Of a stretch of 6,587 bases of DNA, positions 1 through 5,260 are shown one piece after another (position 1 is the first letter of the stretch; each line of letters starts with the position of its first letter). The stretch spans positions 1 through 6,587 of the forward strand of contig JAUWDN010000065.1 in assembly GCA_030608765.1 (NCBI GenBank), read 5' to 3'. Source of the DNA: Promethearchaeota archaeon (GTDB lineage: Archaea; Asgardarchaeota; Lokiarchaeia; Sigynarchaeales; SOKP01). The translations under genes were made by a program, and so were the position numbers. Under the pieces are notes generated by a model, which searched no databases, was not told the DNA's origin, and was given only the letters and a program-made list of their open reading frames with translations.

Positions 1-509
1 TATGTTTTGTTTGTGCTAGCTGAGACATTTGCCAGAAAAGTTATTGTACAGGATTCAATAAAGTTAGTTGTGGGATACTTAGTAACATTCCACATTTGTA
101 GAGGTAATAGATCGCTCCATTCGTCGTTTCCTGTTGCGTTGAAACTAACAAGCCTTTCAGTATTTTCATAATGTTCCTCCTCTCTAAATGAAAAAAACAC
201 TTCTACCGGTTGGTATCTATCAATACCTTCAGTTTCTTCTAAAATAAATCCAATTCGGAATCGATAGGTCTTATTCCACCAGAGGGACAGATCATATTTC
301 TCATTTACATAAGTGATATCGGCTGTATTAGGATAGTAATCATCTTCTTTGTCAATCTCAAAAGTATCAACATCTCCATCTATAGTCGTATTACCGTAAT
401 CAACTTGATTTCCTTGATTTAATAAAATCATAGAAAATAGAGCGGTTGGCATAAAGATCGTCAGTAAAATCAGTGTCATTTTAAATTTTTGTTTTGTTCT
501 AACATTCAT
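1..509 (-). CDS. N-terminal part of an exported, sequon-rich surface protein (3' end lost at window edge)
   Basis: An open frame runs from ATG at 509 to the left edge without a stop (169 complete codons). The N-terminus has basic residues (MNVRTKQKFK) followed by a hydrophobic stretch at about residues 11-30, which reads as a signal peptide or membrane anchor. An acidic linker rich in Asp, Glu and Tyr (about 35-70) comes next, then a beta-rich domain beginning near DLSLWWNKTYRF (about 73-84). Six Asn-x-Ser/Thr sequons occur (N40, N79, N124, N141, N161, N167), as expected for a glycosylated archaeal surface protein. I recall similar Trp-Trp-Asn domains in large Asgard surface proteins, but this is memory and no function can be assigned. 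A possible TATA-like TTTTAAAG (minus strand, 545-552) lies at a workable distance. It is convincing as coding, but its total length is unknown. Confidence 0.8.
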   Translation of the reverse strand, partial: MNVRTKQKFKMTLILLTIFMPTALFSMILLNQGNQVDYGNTTIDGDVDTFEIDKEDDYYPNTADITYVNEKYDLSLWWNKTYRFRIGFILEETEGIDRYQPVEVFFSFREEEHYENTERLVSFNATGNDEWSDLLPLQMWNVTKYPTTNFIESCTITFLANVSASTNKT

Positions 510-727
510 TTATTAATTACCTAATTATATTTTTTTTAGATATTCTTTAAAACTAGAACTTTTTAACTTAATTAGTACCACTTTACATATTTAATTATTA
601 GTAACAAGAAAGTTAATAGAACTAATTATCACAATAAGTTATTTTTTATAAAATTAAAAATATACTTGATAAAACTCAAAATTAGAAAAAAAATAAACTA
701 AAAGTAATTAGAAAATGTATACTAAAC
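510..727. other. AT-rich intergenic region
   Basis: This 218-base stretch lies between the stop of the longin/winged-helix gene and the start of the exported-protein gene, both on the minus strand. It is almost entirely A and T, with no open frame of note. The only candidate element is a TATA-like TTTTAAAG on the minus strand at 545-552, about 40 bases upstream of the ATG at 509, which would give a short leader. A second AT-rich candidate, ATATAATT at 523-530, is too close to the ATG to place a transcription start before it. Nothing else is seen. Confidence 0.5.
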
Positions 728-1831
728 TTACTTTTTTGATTTTTTAGTTGACTTCAAACCTAAATACGTATTTTCAAGAACATTTAGATACTCTATTAAA
801 ACCTGCTCTGCTTTAGATTTTTTCTCGTATTCAGATTTAATTACATTTAATAAGTACTTTGGAAAAATTAACTTTATCATAAAATCAGAAAGAAGAGCAT
901 AATATTCGTTGTTTCTATCGTCTCTGAAAACCAAGATCATTTGGTTCTCCCATAATAATTTCAGTATGTCATCTATATCTTCAACTCCCTTCTTTTTCAG
1001 TTTTTCAAGATCGTTCTTAGTTACAATTGCGGTTCTCAACAATCTTAAAACTTCGTACGCTTGAGGATCAATGAGAATTTCTAAAATTCTAAGATTATCT
1101 TCCTCAGAAGGTCGATAATTTTTGAAATATTTCTTTGATTCTGTTGTATAATCATCACTAAGCTGGGAGGGTAACCCTCTATCGCTAGGTGATTTAAAAA
1201 GAGTAGTAGCCGGAACTCTCATTATCAACAAATCATTTGTTAGAAAGATCAATTCTGACGGCATCCCTTTCACTGATGCTTCCTTAACGATATCTTTTTT
1301 AATTAGTTCTATGATAGCACCTTCTAAATCGACAAAACCATGGCGATATCTATCTTTTAGCCAAATTATTAACTCGGACTTAGAAACTACGCCTTCTTCT
1401 CTTAAGCGTTTGATAATTAGACGTTTTACATCGTCTTGATAAGTCATTGCTAGTTGTTGTTCCTCGCTTAAAGATGGATATATAGAAAGTCTCCCGAAAA
1501 GTGAAGGAACTAATTGCCTATAGGCATTATCTTCAAGATTTTGTAAAATTGTTCTTGATGCGTCGACTAGACCTCCCTCGTAAGTATCAGGATCGTCATC
1601 AATGTTTAACAATAACAGAATATAGTAGCCTTTATCTGGTCCTGTGTAGTAAGATGCAATATTCAAAGAACCAACCATTAAACTGATCATTCCAGATTCT
1701 CCACTATACTCGTGAGTACTATAGACTTGCATTAAAGTTTTATCAGTGATTACAATTTCTTCGGGGTATTTCGCTAAAATTTCAGTACCAACTCGGTCGT
1801 CCCATTTCATGACCACTAAACCAACTGGCAT
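728..1831 (-). CDS. Longin-like domain protein with two winged-helix domains (NPRL2-like layout)
   Basis: The 367-aa product has an N-terminal alpha/beta domain that looks longin-like. It runs from MPVGLVVMKWDDRVGTEILA through GSLNIASYYTG to GYYILLLLNIDDDPDTYEGG, followed by a helix (about 1-100). Residues about 130-205 look like a first winged helix (DVKRLIIKRLREEG...SKSELIIWL...IIELIKKDIVKEA). Residues about 245-325 look like a second (DPQAYEVLRLLR...KNDLEKL...LLWENQMILVFRD...YYALL). The C-terminus is a charged helix ending KSTKKSKK. There is no signal peptide or membrane segment, so it is probably cytosolic. Longin followed by winged helices is the order known for NPRL2/NPRL3 of GATOR1, but I see no decisive sequence signature and the link is inference. 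The ATG at 1831 is the only sensible start, since an in-frame TGA lies eight codons upstream. It could instead be a longin-bearing regulator unrelated to NPRL2. Confidence 0.75.
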   Translation of the reverse strand: MPVGLVVMKWDDRVGTEILAKYPEEIVITDKTLMQVYSTHEYSGESGMISLMVGSLNIASYYTGPDKGYYILLLLNIDDDPDTYEGGLVDASRTILQNLEDNAYRQLVPSLFGRLSIYPSLSEEQQLAMTYQDDVKRLIIKRLREEGVVSKSELIIWLKDRYRHGFVDLEGAIIELIKKDIVKEASVKGMPSELIFLTNDLLIMRVPATTLFKSPSDRGLPSQLSDDYTTESKKYFKNYRPSEEDNLRILEILIDPQAYEVLRLLRTAIVTKNDLEKLKKKGVEDIDDILKLLWENQMILVFRDDRNNEYYALLSDFMIKLIFPKYLLNVIKSEYEKKSKAEQVLIEYLNVLENTYLGLKSTKKSKK

Positions 1832-1882
1832 ATTATCAGAGCACTTCCTTCAACACTTTTTTTAGGTTGTAAACTTACATCA

Positions 1883-1890
1883 ATTTATAT
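1883..1890 (-). promoter_or_regulatory. Candidate TATA box for the longin/winged-helix gene
   Basis: On the minus strand this reads ATATAAAT, within GATATAAATTG. It lies about 55 bases upstream of the ATG at 1831, so a start of transcription near 1860 would leave a leader of roughly 28 bases. The surrounding sequence is AT-rich, so the match is only suggestive. Confidence 0.35.
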
Positions 1891-1952
1891 CAATACTTTA
1901 AATTGTTACATGAATATATCAGAGACATGAAAATATAAAATTTAGCCTATAA

Positions 1953-2600
1953 TTATTCCTTTTTTAGAAATAAATAAATTTTTCTTTTTTTTGGACTATC
2001 TGGATTATCGATTATAAAATTTCCTTTAAAATTCGTGTTCTCAGCTATAATTTTTCCAATACTATCTAAAATGACTTTACTTTTTGGATAAAATTGAAAA
2101 ACAGCCTTTGATTTAGGCTTGAGTATTGTATAAAAGGATTTAAACAGACTGATTAAATTTATACGCATTTTTTTTGCATTCAGATCTTTATAGATCCATT
2201 GTAAAGCTGAAATTGAGATTATAGCGTCAAAAGAATTTGGTTGGAACGGAATATAACACATATCAGAAAGAATAGGATTTAAATCTCTAATATTGTAATA
2301 TTTGAGAAAGTTTAAAACGATATCTAGTGCTATTGTCTTGTGACCTAATTCACTTAGGTAAATAGCAACAAAACCAGGACCACAACCCGCATCGAGTATT
2401 AAACAATGATTTTTCTTAAGTTCCAATATTTCCAATGCTCTTAAAGTAATTTTTCTTTGTGTTCGCAAAATTGATTTAGACTTCGCATAATTAGAAAGAG
2501 TTTCATCTCTAAAATATTCTAATGCGCTCTTATATAATTCCTCTGGTCTTTTTCGTTTGACATTAAAAAAATAATCATCGCTCAAATTGAGTATGCCCAT
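1953..2600 (-). CDS. Bud23/WBSCR22-like SSU rRNA (guanine-N7) methyltransferase
   Basis: The 215-aa protein is a class I SAM-dependent methyltransferase. Motif I is LILDAGCGPG (67-76), followed by the acidic strand end ALDI (91-94). Signatures typical of Bud23 are present: RPEELY near the N-terminus (18-23), KITLRALEIL (50-59) before motif I, FDAIISISALQW (124-135) and the FQFYPK motif (168-173). Eukaryotic Bud23 has equivalent AISISAIQWL and AQFYPK segments and makes N7-methylguanosine at a conserved G between the P and E sites of 18S rRNA, with Trm112 as partner. By analogy this enzyme should methylate archaeal 16S rRNA in the cytosol. It lacks the long basic C-terminal tail of eukaryotic Bud23, ending just after IDNPDSPKKRKIYLFLKKE. 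An in-frame TAA four codons upstream supports the ATG at 2600. The gene is divergent from an eS25-like gene, which fits a role in the small subunit. Confidence 0.85.
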   Translation of the reverse strand: MGILNLSDDYFFNVKRKRPEELYKSALEYFRDETLSNYAKSKSILRTQRKITLRALEILELKKNHCLILDAGCGPGFVAIYLSELGHKTIALDIVLNFLKYYNIRDLNPILSDMCYIPFQPNSFDAIISISALQWIYKDLNAKKMRINLISLFKSFYTILKPKSKAVFQFYPKSKVILDSIGKIIAENTNFKGNFIIDNPDSPKKRKIYLFLKKE

Positions 2601-2717
2601 TAAATTTGCTTAGCTAATTGATACGGAAAAAGAATTCTTAAATCAGTCTATAAATCAAAAATTTTATTAGATTTTAAATATTAAATATTTCAATTAGCTT
2701 TAATTTTTGACATTTTA
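2601..2717. promoter_or_regulatory. Divergent promoter region between the Bud23-like and eS25-like genes
   Basis: This 117-base AT-rich spacer separates two outward-facing genes and so must carry both promoters. On the minus strand TTTATAGA (2647-2654) is a TATA candidate for the methyltransferase, with a predicted leader of about 24 bases. On the plus strand TTTAAATA (2673-2680) or TTAAATAT (2681-2688) could serve the eS25-like gene, with a leader of roughly 7-15 bases. No Shine-Dalgarno sequence precedes either ATG. Confidence 0.5.
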
Positions 2718-3029
2718 ATGGTGGAACTGTTGTCTGAAAAAGAAGAAAAGTTACTAGTCAGAAAAGCGACATTAAATTTAAGAAGAAAATACGGCAGGAC
2801 TAAGCAAATAAGTATCGTAGAAAGAGATGCTTTTATCCCCGTTTCTATAGAAAAGGAAATTAGAGAATCTCTTCCTAAGAGGAAGTCAATACTAGCATCT
2901 GATATAGCTCTGAAGTATGATGTAAGAATTTCAACTGTAAATCTGCTATTAAAGCAATGCGAAGAAGAAGGTTTAATAAAATTATTAGATCCTACTTTAA
3001 AATTAAAGATATATGTTCCTAATTCTTAA
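2718..3029 (+). CDS. Ribosomal protein eS25 (S25e)-like
   Basis: The 103-aa basic protein has a charged N-terminal tail (about 1-30) and one winged-helix domain (about 35-100). The core KRKSILASDIALKYDVRIST followed by VNLLLKQCEEEGLIKLL and a final KLKIYVP strand matches the known eS25 pattern: a start helix, a helix-turn-helix, then [21 protein letters not shown] in the human protein. eS25 sits on the head of the small subunit near the E-site tRNA and occurs in Crenarchaeota, Thaumarchaeota and Asgard archaea but not in most Euryarchaeota. The ATG at 2718 is followed at once by GTG, so either could start, and there is no Shine-Dalgarno sequence. Its divergent neighbour is another small-subunit gene. 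The main alternative is a small winged-helix DNA-binding protein; tail composition and length favour eS25. Confidence 0.7.
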   Translation: MVELLSEKEEKLLVRKATLNLRRKYGRTKQISIVERDAFIPVSIEKEIRESLPKRKSILASDIALKYDVRISTVNLLLKQCEEEGLIKLLDPTLKLKIYVPNS

Positions 3030-3058
3030 TTTTTAGACAATTGAGTATTCCCTATAGT

Positions 3059-3110
3059 AAACCTCTTTCTTATGTTTGTATTCTTATTGTAATTCTATAA
3101 TCAGAGGTTT
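3059..3110. repeat. Inverted repeat in the eS25-tRNA spacer
   Basis: AAACCTCT (3059-3066) is an exact reverse complement of AGAGGTTT (3103-3110), with 36 bases between the arms. It lies about 30 bases past the eS25-like stop codon and just upstream of the likely tRNA promoter. It could form a weak hairpin at the end of the eS25 transcript or be a protein-binding pair. Eight base pairs in AT-rich DNA could also arise by chance. Confidence 0.35.
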
Positions 3111-3117
3111 TAGAAAA

Positions 3118-3127
3118 AAATTTATAT
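3118..3127 (+). promoter_or_regulatory. Candidate TATA box for the tRNA-Ser gene
   Basis: AAATTTATAT lies in a purine-rich then AT-rich context resembling BRE plus TATA (AGAAAAAAATTTATAT). It is about 40 bases upstream of the mature tRNA 5' end at 3165. Transcription would begin near 3150, giving a short 5' leader for RNase P to remove. Confidence 0.4.
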
Positions 3128-3164
3128 TTCTTTAAACTAATCCTAATAAGATATATTTTTTAAA

Positions 3165-3269
3165 GCAGATGTAGCCTAGCTGGTAAGACGCCGGCTTCGA
3201 AAGTAGTGTTATATTACCGTTTAAGCCGGTGCGTGTGAGCGCTCGGGGGTTCGAATCCCTCCATCTGCG
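3165..3269 (+). tRNA. tRNA-Ser (anticodon CGA) with a 22-nt intron
   Basis: All arms can be folded by hand. The acceptor GCAGATG (3165-3171) pairs fully with CATCTGC (3262-3268), and G73 is at 3269; CCA is not encoded. U8 and A9 follow. The D-arm spans 3174-3189 with G18 G19 at 3182-3183, and has one mismatch, C11 (3175) against A24 (3188). The anticodon stem CCGGC (3191-3195) pairs with GCCGG (3225-3229), and anticodon CGA is at 3198-3200. A long variable arm forms GCGT-GTGA-GCGC (3231-3242), a 4-bp stem with a GNRA-type loop. The T-arm is GGGGG/CCCTC around TTCGAAT (3245-3261). The long variable arm and G73 both identify serine, decoding UCG. The mature anticodon loop is TTCGAAA. Confidence 0.93.
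3202..3223 (+). other. tRNA intron at canonical position 37/38
   Basis: Removing 22 bases after A37 (3201) restores a 7-base anticodon loop. The intron core GTAGTG-TTA-TATTAC (3203-3217) folds as a 6-bp hairpin with two G-U pairs. Three-base bulges AAA (3200-3202) and TAA (3222-3224) flank a 4-position central helix (3196-3199 against 3218-3221), which is the archaeal bulge-helix-bulge spacing, with cuts after the second base of each bulge. Only C-G and G-C pair in the central helix; the other two positions are U-U. Because of flanking A residues the exact cut could shift by one base without changing the product. Confidence 0.8.
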
Positions 3270-3304
3270 TTATTATCGAATTAAATAAAATAAAGAATAT
3301 TATA

Positions 3305-3666
3305 ATGCCTGGTAATATTATCGTCTTAGGTGAATTGAATAAAGAATTATATTATGAGTCTAATTTTTACGATAAAGTAATTGAGGAAATTGTTTCTCAG
3401 TTAGCTAATTTTATTAGATATAATCCTGATGATTTAAGTAAAGAAGTGTTAAAAAAGATTGTAACGAGAGGATTTTCCAATGTGCCTAATAAAATAATCG
3501 GACCGGTTCATTTAATAGGAGAGGAAGTGGTTACAATTCATCTGAGCTTCTAGCTAAATTAGGGATTCTAACAAAACTAATTAGCGTTATTGTAACTAGA
3601 AGTTTGCCTTTCAAGCTGCTAGATTTAAAATTATTAACTAATCAATCCCCACAGGAAAAGAACTAA
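3305..3666 (+). pseudogene. Decayed, truncated PfkB-family sugar kinase
   Basis: Reading starts at ATG 3305 as MPGNIIVLGELNKELYYE, a start like that of PfkB/ribokinase proteins, and stops at TAG 3551-3553 after 82 codons. From 3523 a second frame continues without a gap in meaning: GSGYNSSELLAKLGILTKLI followed by SVI. This is the Gly-rich GGxGxNxAxxLAxLG sugar-binding motif conserved in the family. The frames join if one base is restored in the purine run GGAGAGGAAG (3518-3527). After the motif the expected continuation VGxD is missing, and the frame drifts into unremarkable sequence before TAA at 3664-3666. PfkB proteins are about 300 residues, so two thirds are gone, including the catalytic DxxGAGD motif. 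This is therefore a remnant and cannot be active. It sits 35 bases downstream of the tRNA gene. A sequencing error could explain the shift but not the truncation. Confidence 0.75.
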
Positions 3667-3709
3667 ACGATTTTATACTAAATTCTAAGAAATAAAATGC
3701 ACGCTCATA

Positions 3710-4652
3710 TTATTGAATTAATTGCAATATTATAGTTTCCATTTGTCCTTTAGCTGCTTCTAATTTGTTTAATACTTCAACTGTTTTTTCTAGATTCTCT
3801 TCGTCCTCTTCAATAATAAATAATAAATAAAAATCTAAGTTCCCAAACTTCAAGGTTTCTACTAAACCAGAATACCTACTACCATCTTCAAATTTATCAG
3901 AGAATTCTAAACGCGTCCTATTTTCTGCTATAATTTTTTTTTGGGCTTCTAAATATTTATCGTAAATCCGAATTTTTTCAACTAAATGCAAATGAGGTTT
4001 ATAATATTCTCCAATTGTTATTCCTTTAGCATCAAAGAGTGCTATCATAATCGAGTTGTAATTTTTACTTATTTTGGAAAATAATCGAGAAACCATTTCC
4101 ATTTTTTCAAACAACAAAGATAAACCTGATGAGAAAGCATCCATTATTGATTTGATATCGTAAATTGAAGTCTCAAAGAAAAAAATATCATAATCATTAC
4201 TGTACCTAATTAAGGCATGCTTTATCGTTAAAATCCTCTGGTTTATTACCTTCTCTTTAGTTAATTCCGGATCGAATTTATGAAAAAGAATACATATAGG
4301 TGGATACTCTTGATTCTCCTTTAAGAAAAGTAAAATTTGATCTAGATAGTCTATCGTCTCAACATACCGATCGTAATCCTGAGCATCGATAACATAAAAC
4401 AATAAATCAGTTCCGCTAATATATTTCGTAGGATTTTTTAAATACTCTTCTCTATATTGCAACTGACCCCCGAAGTCCAACCGTACAAACTCTATACCTA
4501 AAAATTTAAAGGCATCGCGAGCAATTCTGCGTGTAGGCATCAATTTGAGTACTTCTTGTTCGAAACCAAACTTTTTCGTAATGGCTGTTATTATAGATGT
4601 CTTGCCGGCGTAATCCAATCCTATAAACGCAATTTTTTTAATTTTTAATCAC
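3710..4652 (-). CDS. Rag/Gtr-type GTPase with C-terminal roadblock-like domain (start disrupted by a 1-base indel)
   Basis: G motifs are clear: P-loop GLDYAGKTS, G3 DFGGQ, G4 HKFD (the Rag form of NKxD) and G5 ETSIYD, matching the TSIxD segment of RagA-D. The second half (from about MVSRLFSKISKNYNSIMIAL) resembles the C-terminal roadblock dimerisation domain of Rag proteins, with FDAKGITIGEYY as its second strand. Rag GTPases work as dimers in amino-acid sensing in eukaryotes; the archaeal role is unknown. The C-terminal 302 codons are intact from 4618 down to the stop at 3710. A start at TTG 4616-4618 would fall inside the P-loop and is wrong. In-frame sequence upstream reaches TGA (4649-4651) with no ATG, GTG or TTG. 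Deleting one A from the A5 run (T's at 4642-4646) joins GTG at 4650-4652 to give MIKIKKIAFIGLDYAGKTS, the expected N-terminus. Otherwise initiation would need ATT or ATA. Confidence 0.85.
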
Positions 4653-4804
4653 CAGATTGTACAACCATGATCCCTAAAGTTTCTTTAAAATATGTCGGAA
4701 ATAACTCTACAAAATATTTATAGTAGAAGGAATTAATAAATTATTACTTTTTAGAGGGTTAGTGAAAGTGAAATTAAACTAGATTAATAATAACCGTAAA
4801 AAAA
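4653..4804. other. Intergenic region with likely Rag GTPase promoter
   Basis: This is an AT-rich spacer between the ubiquitin-like gene and the Rag-like GTPase gene, both on the minus strand. On the minus strand CTATAAATATTTT (4711-4723) is a fair TATA match and would give a leader of about 40 bases to the GTG at 4652. A second candidate lies around TATTTTAAAG (about 4683-4692) and would give almost no leader. An ATG at 4666-4668 opens only a seven-codon frame. Nothing else is seen. Confidence 0.4.
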
Positions 4805-5086
4805 TTAACCTCCCGAAATAGGAAAAGATATGTAAAGTTGGTCTCCCTCTTTTAGCTTAGTCTTATAATTTTTCATATAGGTTATGTTTCTTCCGTTAAG
4901 TAGAATTATCATTTGTGAGTTTAATTTCTTTTTATTTTTAGATAGGATGCTATCATCTAAGAGATCTTTGTATTCTTTAAGAAATTGGGAAATGATATCA
5001 CTTACGGTATCTCCCTCGTACTGTATCGTATTTTTTTTTACTCTCAGCACAAATATGTTTAATAAATTTAAATCCACTTTAACCAT
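4805..5086 (-). CDS. MoaD/ThiS/Urm1-type ubiquitin-like sulfur carrier (C-terminal Gly-Gly)
   Basis: The 93-aa protein has a beta-grasp pattern: a first strand (LNIFVLRVK), a central helix (TVSDIISQFLKEYKDLL, about 27-43), then QMIILLNGRNI and the family's closing block LKEGDQLYISFPISGG. The order 'vNG...LkxGDxvxixPPvsGG' with a terminal Gly-Gly is diagnostic of MoaD, ThiS, Urm1 and archaeal SAMPs. These proteins are adenylated at the last glycine by an E1-like enzyme and then carry a thiocarboxylate or are conjugated to lysines. Function among these cannot be chosen from sequence alone: molybdopterin synthesis, tRNA thiolation and protein modification are all possible. The neighbouring ThiI-family gene, same strand and 174 bases upstream, favours RNA thiolation. 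No E1-like or MoaE gene is in the window. The ATG at 5086 is supported by a well-placed promoter. Confidence 0.88.
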   Translation of the reverse strand: MVKVDLNLLNIFVLRVKKNTIQYEGDTVSDIISQFLKEYKDLLDDSILSKNKKKLNSQMIILLNGRNITYMKNYKTKLKEGDQLYISFPISGG

Positions 5087-5110
5087 GAAATATTAACTCG
5101 TTTCTATCGA

Positions 5111-5121
5111 ATCTTTATAAA
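5111..5121 (-). promoter_or_regulatory. TATA box of the ubiquitin-like gene, probably leaderless
   Basis: On the minus strand the sequence is TTTATAAAGAT, preceded by GTAAAGG, a good archaeal TATA with a BRE-like purine element. Its centre is about 31 bases upstream of the A of the ATG at 5086, so transcription should begin within a few bases of the start codon. No Shine-Dalgarno sequence is present, which agrees with a leaderless message. It is the best promoter in the window. Confidence 0.55.
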
Positions 5122-5161
5122 CCTTTACAAAATCCTATGCTAAATTTTACTCAATTTTAAT

Positions 5162-5176
5162 AAATTAGCCTAATTT
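5162..5176. repeat. Short perfect palindrome between the ThiI-family and ubiquitin-like genes
   Basis: AAATTAG (5162-5168), one central base, then its exact reverse complement CTAATTT (5170-5176). AAATTAGC occurs again in direct orientation at 5214-5221. As RNA from the minus strand it could form a 6-bp hairpin with a GGC loop about 85 bases past the ThiI-family stop, but no strong U-tract follows. It may be a weak terminator, an operator or chance. Confidence 0.3.
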
Positions 5177-5260
5177 TTAAGCTTGCTTATAATGAAAAAT
5201 AATAAGTCTCAAAAAATTAGCTCATTATCGCATTAATATTGGAGTTTTTCTATTATTGTA

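Noticed and set aside
1501..1686. 61-codon plus-strand open frame
   Set aside because: It lies wholly antisense to the well-supported longin/winged-helix gene and its translation has no domain character.
3165..3269. tRNA-Phe (GAA) or tRNA-Arg (TCG) reading of the anticodon
   Set aside because: The five-pair anticodon stem fixes T33 at 3197 and CGA at 34-36; the long variable arm and G73 also require serine.
3500..3560. Programmed frameshifting in the PfkB gene
   Set aside because: There is no slippery heptamer at the shift point, and the shifted frame ends far short of a full kinase, so decay explains it better.
4616..4618. TTG as the start of the Rag-like GTPase
   Set aside because: It falls inside the P-loop (after the first glycine), so the protein would lack its first strand and could not bind nucleotide normally.
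4645..4668. ATG at 4666-4668 as a start for the Rag-like GTPase
   Set aside because: It is in another frame and reaches TAA after seven codons; a different indel would be needed than for the GTG at 4650-4652.
4884..5096. 70-codon plus-strand open frame
   Set aside because: It is antisense to the MoaD/ThiS-like gene, and its hydrophobic translation is the usual mirror of an AT-rich gene.
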